The notes under the pieces are model-generated. The model was not told the origin of the DNA and searched no databases. It saw only the letters and a list, made by a program, of their open reading frames with translations. A DNA stretch of 64,000 nt from Polaribacter sp. Z022 (GTDB taxonomy: Bacteria > Bacteroidota > Bacteroidia > Flavobacteriales > Flavobacteriaceae), in assembly GCF_023555495.1 (NCBI RefSeq), contig NZ_JALCZO010000002.1, positions 310,001 to 374,000 on the forward strand. Direction: 5' to 3'. Shown one piece after another: positions 46,340 through 57,101 of this stretch. The position numbers and the translations under genes are program-made. Position 1 is the first letter of the stretch, and each line of letters starts with the position of its first letter.

Positions 46340-46356
46340 TTTTTTTTTTTTTTTTT
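46340..46356. repeat. Homopolymer of 17 T
   Basis: An unbroken T17 run 8 bases after aroQ. No hairpin precedes it. It lies in the 155-base gap before the polysaccharide operon and may be prone to length change. Confidence 0.7.
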
Positions 46357-46460
46357 ACTAATTATTAAAGTTGTTATTTAATAATTTTGATTGTTATTTT
46401 ATTTCGACGAAACTATAAGTGTATTCATCGAATTTTACTATGATTGTACTTAAAATAATT

Positions 46461-46468
46461 TATATTTG
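46461..46468 (+). promoter_or_regulatory. Promoter -7 box of the polysaccharide operon
   Basis: TATATTTG, exact TAnnTTTG, 19 bases before the wzm start. The nearest TTG is 14 bases upstream, shorter than usual. An imperfect inverted repeat (TTCGACGAA / TTCATCGAA, 46403-46432) lies just upstream. Confidence 0.5.
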
Positions 46469-46487
46469 TTTATATACTTTATAGTTC

Positions 46488-47360
46488 ATGAATAAAGAGA
46501 AGTGGCTTTTTGAAATTACACCAAAAAACAATTTATTAGATTTAAATCTTAAGGAAGTTTGGCAATATAGAGATTTATTATTGTTGTTTGTTAAAAGAGA
46601 TGTAGTTACACTTTATAAACAAACAATTTTAGGTCCCTTATGGTATTTAATACAACCTTTATTTACCTCTGTAATTTTTACATTAGTATTTAATAATATT
46701 GCCGGAATTTCTACAGGATCTGTTCCTCCTTTTTTGTTTAATTTGGCTGGTGTTACTACTTGGAACTATTTTAAAGAGTGTTTAACTGCAACTTCAGATA
46801 CTTTTAAAAGAAATGAAGCTATTTTTGGAAAAGTTTATTTTCCTAGAGTAATTATGCCAATGTCTATTGTAGTTTCAAATTTATTGAAATTTGGAATTCA
46901 GATATTTATCTTTATTTGTTTTTACTTATACTATTATTTTAATGGATACAATATAAAACCAAATGTTTATCTTTTGTTTTTTCCTTTGTTAGTTTTAGCA
47001 ATGGGAATGATTGGTTTAGGTTTAGGGATGATTATTTCCTCAATGGTTACTAAATATAGGGATTTAACATTTTTAGTTTCGTTTGGAGTTCAACTTTTAA
47101 TGTATTTATCAGCAGTGATGTATCCACTTGATTTAATGAGGGAAAAGCTTATTAATGTTGAAGAAGGAACAGACTATTCATGGGTAGTAGATGCTAATCC
47201 TATTGCTCATTTAATAGAGTTTAGTCGATATATATTATTAAATGATGGTAATTATTCAATTTTTGGAATTATTTATACACTAATTTTTACTCTAATAGTT
47301 TTCTTTTTAGGTTTATTGATTTTTAATAAAACAGAAAAAACTTTTATCGATACTATTTAA
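46488..47360 (+). CDS. wzm: ABC-2 type polysaccharide export permease (Wzm-like)
   Basis: A 290-residue inner-membrane protein with six predicted spans. RDLLLLFVKRDVVTLYKQTILGPLWYLIQP near the N-terminus is typical of O-antigen and teichoic acid exporters. With the next gene it forms an ABC transporter that moves lipid-linked glycan to the periplasm. It is the first gene of the operon. Confidence 0.92.
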   Translation: MNKEKWLFEITPKNNLLDLNLKEVWQYRDLLLLFVKRDVVTLYKQTILGPLWYLIQPLFTSVIFTLVFNNIAGISTGSVPPFLFNLAGVTTWNYFKECLTATSDTFKRNEAIFGKVYFPRVIMPMSIVVSNLLKFGIQIFIFICFYLYYYFNGYNIKPNVYLLFFPLLVLAMGMIGLGLGMIISSMVTKYRDLTFLVSFGVQLLMYLSAVMYPLDLMREKLINVEEGTDYSWVVDANPIAHLIEFSRYILLNDGNYSIFGIIYTLIFTLIVFFLGLLIFNKTEKTFIDTI

Positions 47361-47361
47361 T

Positions 47362-48621
47362 ATGAAAAATGAAGTAATTTTAAAAGTAGAAAATCTTTCT
47401 AAACAATATCGTTTAGGAACTGTAGGTTCTAGTACATTAAGTCATGATTTAAATCGGTTTTTAGCAAAAATTAGAGGAAAAGAAGATCCTTATTTAAAAA
47501 TTGGTGAATCAAATGATAGATCTTCAAAAGGCGAATCAGAATATGTTTGGGCATTAAAAGATATTAATTTCCAAGTAAAAAAAGGAGAGGTTCTAGGGAT
47601 CATTGGTAAAAATGGAGCAGGTAAATCTACTTTGTTAAAAATTCTTTCTAAAGTAACAGGACCTACAACAGGTTCTATAAAATCTAATGGAAGAATTGCT
47701 TCTTTGTTAGAAGTTGGTACAGGATTTCATCCAGAAATGACAGGTAAAGAGAATATCTTTTTAAATGGTGCAATTTTAGGAATGACAAAAAAAGAAATTT
47801 CTGATAAATTAGATGAAATCATTTCTTTTTCTGGTTGTGAACGTTATATTGATACTCCTGTAAAACGTTATTCTAGTGGAATGACAGTTCGTTTAGCTTT
47901 TGCAGTAGCAGCACATCTAGAGCCAGATATTTTAATAATAGATGAAGTATTGGCTGTTGGTGATGCTGAGTTTCAGAAAAAAGCAATTGGAAAAATGCAA
48001 GATATTTCTGGAGGAGAGGGGAGAACTGTATTGTTTGTGAGTCATAACATGACTGCGGTTAAAAAATTATGTTCTAGTGCAATTGTATTAAATAATGGAT
48101 CAAAAATTTTTGAAGGAAAGGTTAATAAAGCACTAGATGTTTATAAAAATTTATCTAACGTTAAAAACAAAAAAATTGATTTTAAAGAATTTAAAAATGA
48201 AAATATTAAATTAAAAAGTATTTCAGTTTCTTCAAGTAATAAATCAGTAATATCTATTGATTCTGAAATTCATTTTAAATTATCTTTTGAAAATACATTA
48301 GAAAATATAAATTTAGATTGTACTATTGAGCTAGTTAATCAAGATGAGGTTCTTGTTTTTCATACACCAGCACTTTTGTTATTAGATAATGATTCTAAAA
48401 AAGGCTTGTATGAAATTAATACAACTTTCCCCCCATTTTTATTAAACTCTAACACTTATAAAGTAAATTTAATCTTTGGAAAAGACCAAAAGTATTTGTT
48501 GTTAGGGATAAAAAATATTGTTTCTTTTGACGTTGAGGATGTTGGTTTGGAAGTATTGCCTCAAAAACCAGGAATACTATATCCAAATTTTAATTGGAAT
48601 GTAAAATTTATAGATAAATGA
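47362..48621 (+). CDS. wzt: Polysaccharide export ATPase with C-terminal glycan-binding domain (Wzt-like)
   Basis: A 419-residue protein. The ABC domain covers about 60-255: Walker A GKNGAGKST, signature YSSGM (the polysaccharide-exporter form), Walker B LIIDEVLAVGD. Residues about 275-419 form a beta-sandwich like the Wzt C-terminal domain that recognises the modified end of the glycan before export. It starts 1 base after wzm. Confidence 0.93.
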   Translation: MKNEVILKVENLSKQYRLGTVGSSTLSHDLNRFLAKIRGKEDPYLKIGESNDRSSKGESEYVWALKDINFQVKKGEVLGIIGKNGAGKSTLLKILSKVTGPTTGSIKSNGRIASLLEVGTGFHPEMTGKENIFLNGAILGMTKKEISDKLDEIISFSGCERYIDTPVKRYSSGMTVRLAFAVAAHLEPDILIIDEVLAVGDAEFQKKAIGKMQDISGGEGRTVLFVSHNMTAVKKLCSSAIVLNNGSKIFEGKVNKALDVYKNLSNVKNKKIDFKEFKNENIKLKSISVSSSNKSVISIDSEIHFKLSFENTLENINLDCTIELVNQDEVLVFHTPALLLLDNDSKKGLYEINTTFPPFLLNSNTYKVNLIFGKDQKYLLLGIKNIVSFDVEDVGLEVLPQKPGILYPNFNWNVKFIDK

Positions 48622-49019
48622 AAGAGCCTCAGTTAATTGAATTTAAGAAAATTGGCTCTCCAGATTTGGGATATATATCTGTTGCTGAGCTAGGAGATCA
48701 AGTTCCTTTTGAATTTAAAAGAGTTTACTGGACTTATTATACACCAAATCATATAGAAAGAGGAGGACATGCTCACAAGAAACTTCAACAAGTAATTGTA
48801 GCTGTTTCAGGTATTATTTTGTTTTCTCTTGAAGATAAACTCGGTAAAAAGTATTCTTTTGAGTTAAAAAAACCTAACCAAGGATTGTTTATTCCTGAAG
48901 GATTTTGGCGAGATATTAAATTTTCTCATAATGCAGTACTATTATGTTTGGCTTCTGAAAAATATTTGGAAGATGATTATGTTAGAGATTATGAGGTTTT
49001 TAAACACACAGGTTTATGA
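48618..49019 (+). CDS. dTDP-4-oxo-6-deoxyglucose 3,4-ketoisomerase (FdtA/QdtA, WxcM-like cupin)
   Basis: A 133-residue cupin. RGGHAHKKLQQVIVAVSG supplies the active-site histidines and YLEDDYVRDYEVF is the conserved end. It moves the keto group from C4 to C3 on the way to dTDP-3-amino-3,6-dideoxyhexoses. The product epimer (Fuc3N or Qui3N) cannot be read from the sequence. It overlaps wzt by 4 bases (ATGA) and is followed by the matching formyltransferase and aminotransferase. Confidence 0.9.
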   Translation: MKEPQLIEFKKIGSPDLGYISVAELGDQVPFEFKRVYWTYYTPNHIERGGHAHKKLQQVIVAVSGIILFSLEDKLGKKYSFELKKPNQGLFIPEGFWRDIKFSHNAVLLCLASEKYLEDDYVRDYEVFKHTGL

Positions 49020-50209
49020 TTATTTGTATTGCTGGTAAAAATAACATTGCAGTTGATTCTTTGAACTTTCTTTTATCATTTATAAAAAAGGAAAAACTTT
49101 GTGTTTTATTAAATAAAACAGATAATTTTCAAAATAATTGGCAGAAATCTTTAGGTTATTTCGCTAAAAAAAATAAAATTAAAATTTGCAATTTAGAAGA
49201 ACTTTATTTAATTCATGATTTAATTTTTTTTTCATTAGAATATGATAGAATTATTAAAGTAGAAAAGTTCAAATCCAATCAACTTTTTAATTTGCATTTC
49301 TCTTTACTGCCAGAATTTAAAGGTATGTATACGTCAGTATTACCAATACTTAAAAACAAAACTCAATCAGGAGTTACACTTCATAAAATTGACATTGGGA
49401 TAGATACAGGAGCTATTTTATTTCAGCAAAAAATTGACATAAGTTTAAATGATTCTGCTAAAGATTTATACAATAAATACATACAGTTTGGTACAAAACT
49501 TTTTATAGAAAACGTTGATAAAATTTTAATCAATAATTATAATGCAGTTGAGCAAACACATATGAATTCTTCTTATTATTCTAAATCTTATATTGATTTT
49601 TTAAATATAGAAATAGATTTTAATAAAACTGCTCATCAAATTTATAATAGTTTAAGAGGTTTTACCTTTAGGGAGTATCAATTGCCATTTTATAATGAAT
49701 CAAAAATTTATAAAAGTGAAATATTATCTGAAAAATCATTTACAAAACCTAATACCCTAATTTTTGAAGATGATGAATGTTTTATTATATCAACTATAGA
49801 TTATAATATTAAATTATTTAAAGATTATTATGACATTTTTTGGAAATATTGTGAGGAAGGAGATGTTGAAGGTGTTAAATCTGTTCTTAATTATATTCCA
49901 AATATAAACACCAAAAATAAAAAAGGGTGGAATGCAATAATTATTGCAGTTTATAATAACCACCTAAACTTAGTTAAGTATTTAATTAATTTAGGGGCAA
50001 ATATATTGGCAACAAATTATAAAGGAACCAATCTTTTAATGTATGCTAGAAGTGCAGGTAAGTATACTAAAGATTACAGTATGTTTAAGTTTTTATATTC
50101 AAAAGAGATAGATATTGAATGGAGAGATGATAATAATTTGTCTGTATTAGATTATGCTATTAAAGATAAACAAGATTTATTAATTAACATTATTAATGTA
50201 AATGATTAA
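49016..50209 (+). CDS. Sugar N-formyltransferase with C-terminal ankyrin repeats (QdtF-like)
   Basis: A 397-residue fusion. The N-terminal formyltransferase fold carries the catalytic set Asn92 and His94 (FNLHFSLLP) and Asp130 (DIGIDTGAI). Residues about 287-395 are ankyrin repeats ([28 protein letters not shown]). A fusion of this kind is known from QdtF of Providencia alcalifaciens, which formylates dTDP-Qui3N and uses the ankyrin part as a second nucleotide-sugar site. Its place between the ketoisomerase and aminotransferase supports formylation of a 3-amino sugar with N10-formyl-tetrahydrofolate. Confidence 0.88.
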   Translation: MIICIAGKNNIAVDSLNFLLSFIKKEKLCVLLNKTDNFQNNWQKSLGYFAKKNKIKICNLEELYLIHDLIFFSLEYDRIIKVEKFKSNQLFNLHFSLLPEFKGMYTSVLPILKNKTQSGVTLHKIDIGIDTGAILFQQKIDISLNDSAKDLYNKYIQFGTKLFIENVDKILINNYNAVEQTHMNSSYYSKSYIDFLNIEIDFNKTAHQIYNSLRGFTFREYQLPFYNESKIYKSEILSEKSFTKPNTLIFEDDECFIISTIDYNIKLFKDYYDIFWKYCEEGDVEGVKSVLNYIPNINTKNKKGWNAIIIAVYNNHLNLVKYLINLGANILATNYKGTNLLMYARSAGKYTKDYSMFKFLYSKEIDIEWRDDNNLSVLDYAIKDKQDLLINIINVND

Positions 50210-51305
50210 GTTTTTAGACCTAAAAAAAATTAATTTACAGTTTCAAAATGAAATAGAAAAAGAAATTATTTCAGTTTTTAGAAGTGGCTGGTATTTAAAA
50301 GGAAATTATGTTAACCAATTTGAGGAAAAATTGGCTAAATATATTGGTGTTAAATATGTTGTTTCTGTTGCTAACGGATTAGATGCATTAAGGCTAATCA
50401 TAAGAGGATACTTAGAATTAGGTGTGTTTAAGCCAATGGATGAAATAATTGTTCCTGCTAATACTTTTATAGCATCTCTTTTAGCGGTCTCAGAAAATGA
50501 TTTAAAACCAGTTTTAGTAGAACCTAATAAGAACACTTTTTTAATTGATGTAAATGAAATTGAAAAAAAAATTACTACTAAAACAAAAGCTATAATGGTA
50601 GTTCATTTATATGGAAGAGTTTCTAATTTTAATGAATTAAAATCTTTAGCAAATAAATATAAATTAAAGATTATTGAAGATAATGCTCAGGCAATTGGTG
50701 CAGTTTATAAAGGGGTAAAAACTGGTAATTTAGGAGATGCAGCTGGTTTTAGTTTTTATCCAGGTAAAAATTTGGGAGCACTTGGAGATGCTGGTGCAAT
50801 ATCAACAAATGATAAAAACCTATATGATGTAGTATCAGTAATTGCTAATTATGGTTCAAGTTATAAATATCATAATATTTATAAAGGAGTTAACAGTCGT
50901 TTAGATGAAATTCAAGCAGCTGTTTTAAATGTAAAAATCAATTATTTGGATGATAGTAATGCAAAAAGAAGAAGTATTGCAAAAAAATACATAGCCAATA
51001 TTAAAAATTCAAAAATTATACTTCCTGAGTATCCAGAAGAATTTAAATCTCATGTTTGGCACTTGTTTGTTATAAGGTGTGAAGAAAGAGATAAGTTACA
51101 AAAATATTTAAAAAAAATAAATATAGAAACTTTAATTCATTATCCAATTCCACCAAACAAACAAAAAGCTTATTCAGAACTAAACAATATAAATTATCCA
51201 ATAACAGAAAAAATACATAACGAGGTTTTGAGTTTACCAATAAGTCCAGTATTAACACATAAAGAAGTGGAAAAAGTAATTAATGCTATAAACAATTATG
51301 TCTAA
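50202..51305 (+). CDS. dTDP-3-oxo-sugar aminotransferase (FdtB/QdtB, DegT family)
   Basis: A 367-residue PLP enzyme of the DegT/DnrJ/EryC1 family. The cofactor lysine is Lys189 in [28 protein letters not shown] and [12 protein letters not shown] are conserved. It adds the amino group at C3 of the ketosugar. It overlaps the formyltransferase gene by 8 bases, completing the cassette. Confidence 0.9.
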   Translation: MIKFLDLKKINLQFQNEIEKEIISVFRSGWYLKGNYVNQFEEKLAKYIGVKYVVSVANGLDALRLIIRGYLELGVFKPMDEIIVPANTFIASLLAVSENDLKPVLVEPNKNTFLIDVNEIEKKITTKTKAIMVVHLYGRVSNFNELKSLANKYKLKIIEDNAQAIGAVYKGVKTGNLGDAAGFSFYPGKNLGALGDAGAISTNDKNLYDVVSVIANYGSSYKYHNIYKGVNSRLDEIQAAVLNVKINYLDDSNAKRRSIAKKYIANIKNSKIILPEYPEEFKSHVWHLFVIRCEERDKLQKYLKKINIETLIHYPIPPNKQKAYSELNNINYPITEKIHNEVLSLPISPVLTHKEVEKVINAINNYV

Positions 51306-52251
51306 AAATCAACCTAAAGTAAGTATTATAGCAGTTTGTTATAATCATGAAAAATACTGTATTGAAACTTTAGAAAGTATTAATTTACAGACTTATAAGA
51401 ATATTGAATTAATTATTATTGATGATAAGTCTTTAGATAATTCTATTATAAAAATTGAAAACTGGATTCAGCATAATAATGTTAATTGTAAGTTTATTAA
51501 AAATGAAAAAAACTTAGGTATTTGTAAAACTTTAAATAAAGCAATTGAATTCTGTACTGGAGAATTCATGCAAATGGTTAGTTGTGATGACATTTTTTAT
51601 TTAAATAAAATAGAAAAACAAGTTCAAAAGCTTTTAGAAATTGATAACTCTTATGGTATTGTGTACTCAGACGCAGATATAATTGATGAAAACTCTAATT
51701 TAATTGAATTAAAATTTATTAACTACAATACAAAGCATAGAAAAGCCCCATGTTTATCAGGGAATATTTATGAAGACTTAGCTATTGATAATTTTATACC
51801 AGCGATGTCTGTGCTAATAAGGAAAGAAGTTTATGATAAAATAGGTAAGTATGATGAAAGATTAATTTATGAAGATTATGATTTTTGGCTAAGAGCATCA
51901 AAAGATTTTAGATTTTATTATATGAATAACACTTTTGTTAAATATAGGATACATTCTGAAAATTTACATAAAAAATCAAATTCAAATAGATGGAGATCTT
52001 CGAATATTTTATTAGGAATCAAACAAATAAAAAACAAAAATATTCTTAATAAAGTGCAAAAGGAAGTTATTGAGTTGTATTTTAATACAAATAATAGAAG
52101 TATTATTAATGAATTTTATGCAAATGTTAAAATAAATACATTAAAAAGAAAAAAAATTCATTTTTTTATTAAAAATAATTACCCATCTTTTTTTGTTAAG
52201 ATAGCTCTAGAGATCTATTCAAGTTATAATTCACTTAAAAAGAATAAGTAA
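51298..52251 (+). CDS. Family 2 glycosyltransferase
   Basis: A 317-residue GT-A enzyme. [21 protein letters not shown] and [12 protein letters not shown] form the nucleotide site, and the acidic metal motif is SCDD. It overlaps the aminotransferase gene by 8 bases, so it may transfer the formylated sugar; this is inference. Confidence 0.88.
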   Translation: MSKNQPKVSIIAVCYNHEKYCIETLESINLQTYKNIELIIIDDKSLDNSIIKIENWIQHNNVNCKFIKNEKNLGICKTLNKAIEFCTGEFMQMVSCDDIFYLNKIEKQVQKLLEIDNSYGIVYSDADIIDENSNLIELKFINYNTKHRKAPCLSGNIYEDLAIDNFIPAMSVLIRKEVYDKIGKYDERLIYEDYDFWLRASKDFRFYYMNNTFVKYRIHSENLHKKSNSNRWRSSNILLGIKQIKNKNILNKVQKEVIELYFNTNNRSIINEFYANVKINTLKRKKIHFFIKNNYPSFFVKIALEIYSSYNSLKKNK

Positions 52252-52287
52252 AGTATATAACTAACTTTTAATTAGTAATCAATTGGT

Positions 52288-53322
52288 ATGAAATCAAATA
52301 ACTTCGATTTTTTAAGGTTTTTATTTGCTTTATTAGTAGTTGTTGCACATTCATATCCTTTATCAGGGAATAATGTTAGTAATCAATGGGTCTATAAACT
52401 AACAAATGGACAAGTTGAACTTTCAGGAATTGGTTTATATGGTTTTTTTACAATAAGCGGTTATTTAATTTTTTTAAGTTTAAAGAGAAGTTCAAGTTTT
52501 TTTGAATATTATTGGAAAAGGATATTAAGACTTTTTCCAGCATTAATAGTTTTATTATTGCTAACAATTTTTTTAGCTCCTTTAGTTTATGAAAATACAA
52601 TACCCTACTTTAAAAATTTAAAAATTTATTCTTACTTTTTTAGAAACCTTACATTATATAGATTGCAGTATGGTATTGAAGGAGTATTTGAAAACAACGT
52701 ATATCCAAATGCTATTAATGGATCTCTTTGGACAATTTGGTATGAGTTTTCGCTCTATGTATTTTTATCTTTTTTATTTTATATAAGAAAGAATAAATAT
52801 TTCTTGCAAGTTTTAATTGTTATATCATTTTTACTAATGTATATTTCTTATAATTTTCTTTTACATAAATTCTCTACAAGAATGATTTTTGGATTAAATG
52901 GACTTCATTTTCTAAATTTAGGAACATATTTTGTTGCAGGTAGTTTATTAGCAATATTTAATTTTGATAAAAGAGTTAACTCTTACTTAATATGGGGATT
53001 GTTTTTTATCTTAATAGCAACCCTGTATTTTGATGTTTATACATATTCTAAACATCTTATTTTTCCTTTAATTGTTTTAGCAATAGGATTAAAACCAATA
53101 AAGTTTATTTCTTCATTCGGAGAAAAAGGAGATCCATCCTATGGTATATATATTTACAGTTTCCCCATTCAACAAACTTTAATGTATTTTTTTGGATTAA
53201 CTACTTTTTATTTAATTATTTGGTCGGTTCTTATATCTGTTTTATTTGGATATTTTTCTTGGTATTTAGTAGAAAAAAAAGCGTTATCTTATAAAAAATA
53301 TTTTAAAAAAATAATACACTAG
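52288..53322 (+). CDS. Membrane acyltransferase (acyltransferase 3 / OafA-like)
   Basis: A 344-residue protein with about ten membrane segments. NFDFLRFLFALLVVVAHSYP contains the catalytic His region, and NGSLWTIWYEFSLY is a family motif. It would add acetyl or another acyl group to the glycan. There is no SGNH extension. Confidence 0.9.
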   Translation: MKSNNFDFLRFLFALLVVVAHSYPLSGNNVSNQWVYKLTNGQVELSGIGLYGFFTISGYLIFLSLKRSSSFFEYYWKRILRLFPALIVLLLLTIFLAPLVYENTIPYFKNLKIYSYFFRNLTLYRLQYGIEGVFENNVYPNAINGSLWTIWYEFSLYVFLSFLFYIRKNKYFLQVLIVISFLLMYISYNFLLHKFSTRMIFGLNGLHFLNLGTYFVAGSLLAIFNFDKRVNSYLIWGLFFILIATLYFDVYTYSKHLIFPLIVLAIGLKPIKFISSFGEKGDPSYGIYIYSFPIQQTLMYFFGLTTFYLIIWSVLISVLFGYFSWYLVEKKALSYKKYFKKIIH

Positions 53323-53338
53323 ATTAACTCATTTTTTT

Positions 53339-54235
53339 ATGATAGCGATAATTATACCTTATTTTAAAATTAAGTTTTTTGAAGAAACATTAAAATCGTT
53401 AGCAAATCAAACTAATAAAAATTTTAAAGTTTATATTGGAGATGATTTTAGTGATGAAAGTCCAAATTTATTATTAGATAATTACAAAGGAAAATTTAGT
53501 TTTGCATATAAAAAATTTGATTATAATTTAGGAGGTGTTTCACTAGTGAAACATTGGGAAAGATGTATTAAGCTTAGCAATAAAGAAGAATGGCTAATGA
53601 TTCTTGGTGATGATGATGTTTTAAGTAAAAACTTTATTGAAGAGTTTTATTTTAATACACCAAAATCAAATAATTTAATAAGATTTTCTTCTTATTATAT
53701 GGATGGTTTAGGTAAAAAAAAATCTAAATTATATACTTTTCCTAAAATTCAAAAAGTTTCAGATTCCTATTATAAACACTTTTTAGGATTAACTAGAAGT
53801 TCTTTGTCAGAACATGTTTTTAAAAGATCTATTTATAATAAAAAAGGATTTACAGAATATCCATTGGCATGGCATTCTGATGATAAAGCATGGATTGATT
53901 TTGTAGATTCTGGGAATATTTATACAATAAATAATGCTAGTGTTGGAGTTCGTATTTCTGATTTCAGTATCTCTGGAAAAGACGATAATTTACTTTTAAA
54001 AAGAAAAGCTAGATATTTATTTATTAAATGTTTAGTTTTTGAAAAATTAAACATTTTTAATAAAAATCAGCAAAAAACCTTACTATTAGAATATGGTGTT
54101 TTAATTAAGGAACAGAAAAAAATTAGCTTTTATAATTTCCTTTTTATTATTTTTAAATTATTAAGAATAGGTGCTTTTGTATCATTTTTAAAATTTATAA
54201 AACGTATGTTCATAGCTAAACTTAAAATTAAATAA
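53339..54235 (+). CDS. Family 2 glycosyltransferase
   Basis: A 298-residue GT-A enzyme: MIAIIIPYFKIKFFEETLKSLANQT at the N-terminus, and the metal-binding motif ILGDDDVL. The C-terminus is basic and amphipathic and may bind membrane. It shares its last base region with the next gene. Confidence 0.85.
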   Translation: MIAIIIPYFKIKFFEETLKSLANQTNKNFKVYIGDDFSDESPNLLLDNYKGKFSFAYKKFDYNLGGVSLVKHWERCIKLSNKEEWLMILGDDDVLSKNFIEEFYFNTPKSNNLIRFSSYYMDGLGKKKSKLYTFPKIQKVSDSYYKHFLGLTRSSLSEHVFKRSIYNKKGFTEYPLAWHSDDKAWIDFVDSGNIYTINNASVGVRISDFSISGKDDNLLLKRKARYLFIKCLVFEKLNIFNKNQQKTLLLEYGVLIKEQKKISFYNFLFIIFKLLRIGAFVSFLKFIKRMFIAKLKIK

Positions 54236-55185
54236 TGAATTTTTCTGTTTCTGTAATAATACCAGTATATAATGGAGAAAAATTTATTGAAAAATCCATA
54301 AATTCTGCTATTTCACAACCAGAGGTATTTGAGGTAGTTGTAGTAAATGATGGAAGCACAGATTCAACTCAAATAATTCTTGATAATTTAATTGTTTTAA
54401 ATGATAAAATAAAAGTCTATCATCACTATAACAAATTAAATAAAGGTCGTTCTTCGAGTAGAAATTTAGGAATTAAAAAATCTAAAGGAAATTATATTGC
54501 TTTTTTAGATGCAGATGATTATTATTTAAAAAATAGATTTTTAAATGATTTTCATCTTTTTAAGAATAATAAAAGTATAAATGGTGTTTATAATGCTATA
54601 GGGGCTCATTTTTATAGAGGAACTTCAAAATTAGAGAAAGAACAATTAAATTTAACAACTGTAAAAGAACCTATTAATTCTAATAATTTATTTGAAATTT
54701 TATTATTAGGTTCTAAAGGTTACTTCTCAATTGATGGTTTAACAGTAGAAAAAGAAGTTTTTATAAAAACTGGTTATTTTTCTGAAGATTTAAAAGTAGC
54801 AGAAGACACTGAGCTTATTTTAAAAATGGCTTTAAAAACAACTCTAGTTAGTGGTATTATAGATAAGCCACTAGCAATTAGAGGTGTTCATGATGAAAAT
54901 TCTTTTTCAAATGAAAATTTATACAAGATATTTAGGTATAAAATGTATTATTCTCTTCTTAATTGGATGCGTAAAGAAAAGTATTCTATAAAAAAAATAG
55001 AACTTGTTTTTAATGCATTATTTTTATTAAGAAAACTAGAAAAAAACACCTTATTCAGTGAAATTAAGTATTGGTTGTATATTTTAAAAAAATATCCATT
55101 TATTATGAAATCGATAGTATTTATTAAAAGCTTTCCTCTAATTAGTCAAAGAAAAAAAATTTTAAAATTTTTATATTTAAAATGA
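54235..55185 (+). CDS. Family 2 glycosyltransferase
   Basis: A 316-residue GT-A enzyme. SVIIPVYNGEKFIEKSINSAI, VVVNDGSTDSTQ and FLDADDYY are the donor and metal motifs. It overlaps the genes on both sides. Confidence 0.88.
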   Translation: MNFSVSVIIPVYNGEKFIEKSINSAISQPEVFEVVVVNDGSTDSTQIILDNLIVLNDKIKVYHHYNKLNKGRSSSRNLGIKKSKGNYIAFLDADDYYLKNRFLNDFHLFKNNKSINGVYNAIGAHFYRGTSKLEKEQLNLTTVKEPINSNNLFEILLLGSKGYFSIDGLTVEKEVFIKTGYFSEDLKVAEDTELILKMALKTTLVSGIIDKPLAIRGVHDENSFSNENLYKIFRYKMYYSLLNWMRKEKYSIKKIELVFNALFLLRKLEKNTLFSEIKYWLYILKKYPFIMKSIVFIKSFPLISQRKKILKFLYLK

Positions 55186-56177
55186 ACTCGCTAATATCAA
55201 TAATAATACCTACCTTTAATAGGTCTTCATTAGTTTTAATAACTTTAAACTCTATTATTAATCAAACTTATAGAAATTGGGAATGTATTATTGTAGATGA
55301 TGGGAGTGATTATAATAATTTTTTAGAGATTGAAAATTATTCAAAAAAAGACAAACGTTTTAAATTATTTAAAAGACCTATAAATGTTTTAAAAGGAGCA
55401 AATTCTTGTAGAAATTTCGGTATTAAACAATCTAAAGGAGAATTTTTAATTTTTTTTGATAGTGATGATTTAATGAACTCTATATGTTTAGAGAATAGAA
55501 TTAATTTTTTTAATAAATATTCTGAATATGATTTTTTAGTGTTTTCTATGGGAGGATTTATTAAAAAATCAAATTGTTATCCTTTAAAAGATAGAAAAGT
55601 AGTAAATCTATCAAATAAAAAAACTATTGAAGAATTTATTTTTAGTAAAAGATTACCATGGAATGTTTGTAGACCAATTTTTAAAAGTAGTTTAATAAGG
55701 AATAGAATATGGTTTAATGAAAATATTCAAAATTTTCAAGATGATGAATTTAATGTTAGAGTTTTGGCTAATTTAAAACCAAATTATAAATCAATTGATT
55801 TTACTGATTCATATTATAGAATGGAGAGCTCTAATATTAATAAATATAATAATAATGTTGGTAAACAAAATTTATTAAATAGTTTTTTTGAGTATTCTAA
55901 AACAATATTTTATGTTTTAGAAAATAGTCAAGTTATTCAAAACAGAGATAAACTAATTTTAAAATTTTTTTCAATCCTTAGATTTAATATATCTAAAGAA
56001 TCTAATTTAATAAATGTTAATAGAACTATTTCATTATTTAAAGATAAAATTAAATTAACTAGAAAAGAGATGTTTTTATTAAAATCGATGATTTATTTAA
56101 ATAAATATTATTTTAATAAAAAAGGTTATTATATATTAACACAATACATAGAGTACTTTTTTGTAAATACTAAATAA
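55182..56177 (+). CDS. Family 2 glycosyltransferase, paralogue of the gene at 57102
   Basis: A 331-residue GT-A enzyme with IIIPTFNRSS, WECIIVDDGS and FFDSDDLM. LFKRPINVLKGANSCRNFGI is shared closely with the enzyme encoded at 57102-58043, which points to duplication inside the operon followed by divergence of the acceptor half. Confidence 0.88.
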   Translation: MNSLISIIIPTFNRSSLVLITLNSIINQTYRNWECIIVDDGSDYNNFLEIENYSKKDKRFKLFKRPINVLKGANSCRNFGIKQSKGEFLIFFDSDDLMNSICLENRINFFNKYSEYDFLVFSMGGFIKKSNCYPLKDRKVVNLSNKKTIEEFIFSKRLPWNVCRPIFKSSLIRNRIWFNENIQNFQDDEFNVRVLANLKPNYKSIDFTDSYYRMESSNINKYNNNVGKQNLLNSFFEYSKTIFYVLENSQVIQNRDKLILKFFSILRFNISKESNLINVNRTISLFKDKIKLTRKEMFLLKSMIYLNKYYFNKKGYYILTQYIEYFFVNTK

Positions 56178-56216
56178 AGCAATATAAAGTTTCAAATTAG
56201 ACTAAAATATAAATAA

Positions 56217-57098
56217 ATGAATAAGTATATATATAAATTATTAAGAAAATTAGGTTTTAAAATTGAAAACATTAAAAAGAAAAGAAAACTTATAATAAAA
56301 GATTTAAATAGTTTTAAAGTAATTACAAATATTGAATTACTTAGAAAATCATATCAATTTGTTCATAGTCTTAAAAAAGAATACCCTAATCTAGAAATTG
56401 AAGATCATTCTAATGGAGTAATCTTTAAAATTAATAAATTAAAGGTATATGTTGAAACAGTAGAAGAAATTTTAATTTTGAATGAAATATTTGTTAAAAA
56501 AGATTATAATTTTTTTACAAAAGATAAAATTGTTTTAATAGATATTGGAGCAAACATAGGTATTGCATCTTTGTTCTTTTCTTTACAAGAAAATATAAAG
56601 AAAATTTATGCTTTTGAACCAGTTGATGTTACTTTTAATTTAGCAATTGAAAATTTAAGTAGAAATGAAAAAATAAGTAAAATTGAATCTATTTATAATT
56701 ATGGATTAGGTAAAAATGAAAGAAAAGAAGTGTTTAATTTTAACCCTAATGTAAAAGGTAACACAGGTCTTAGAGGTGATTTAAGTACTAGTTTTAGAAG
56801 AGATTTGGTTTCAGAAAAAGAAGTAATAATTAAAAATGCTTCAGATGAAATAAATAAAATTTTAAAAGATAATTCTAAATATAAAATTGGTGTAAAAATG
56901 GATTGCGAAGGTAGTGAATATGAAATATTTGAAAGTTTAGAAGAAACAGGTGTTTTAAAAAATATTGATTTATTTATGATTGAATGGCATGATAAAGGGG
57001 CTATTGCAATAGAAAAATTGTTAAAAAAGAATAATTTTATGTTCTTCTCTCAAAAATTTACATTTAATTCTGGTATTATTTATGCCGTTAAACAATAA
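56217..57098 (+). CDS. FkbM-family SAM-dependent methyltransferase
   Basis: A 293-residue protein. The SAM-binding motif is VLIDIGANIGIASLFFSL, then YAFEPVDVTFNLAIENL and VKMDCEGSEYEIF, the FkbM pattern. It probably O-methylates the glycan; terminal methylation is one way chain length is set for Wzt-type exporters, but that role is inferred. Confidence 0.88.
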   Translation: MNKYIYKLLRKLGFKIENIKKKRKLIIKDLNSFKVITNIELLRKSYQFVHSLKKEYPNLEIEDHSNGVIFKINKLKVYVETVEEILILNEIFVKKDYNFFTKDKIVLIDIGANIGIASLFFSLQENIKKIYAFEPVDVTFNLAIENLSRNEKISKIESIYNYGLGKNERKEVFNFNPNVKGNTGLRGDLSTSFRRDLVSEKEVIIKNASDEINKILKDNSKYKIGVKMDCEGSEYEIFESLEETGVLKNIDLFMIEWHDKGAIAIEKLLKKNNFMFFSQKFTFNSGIIYAVKQ

Positions 57099-57101
57099 TT
57101 A

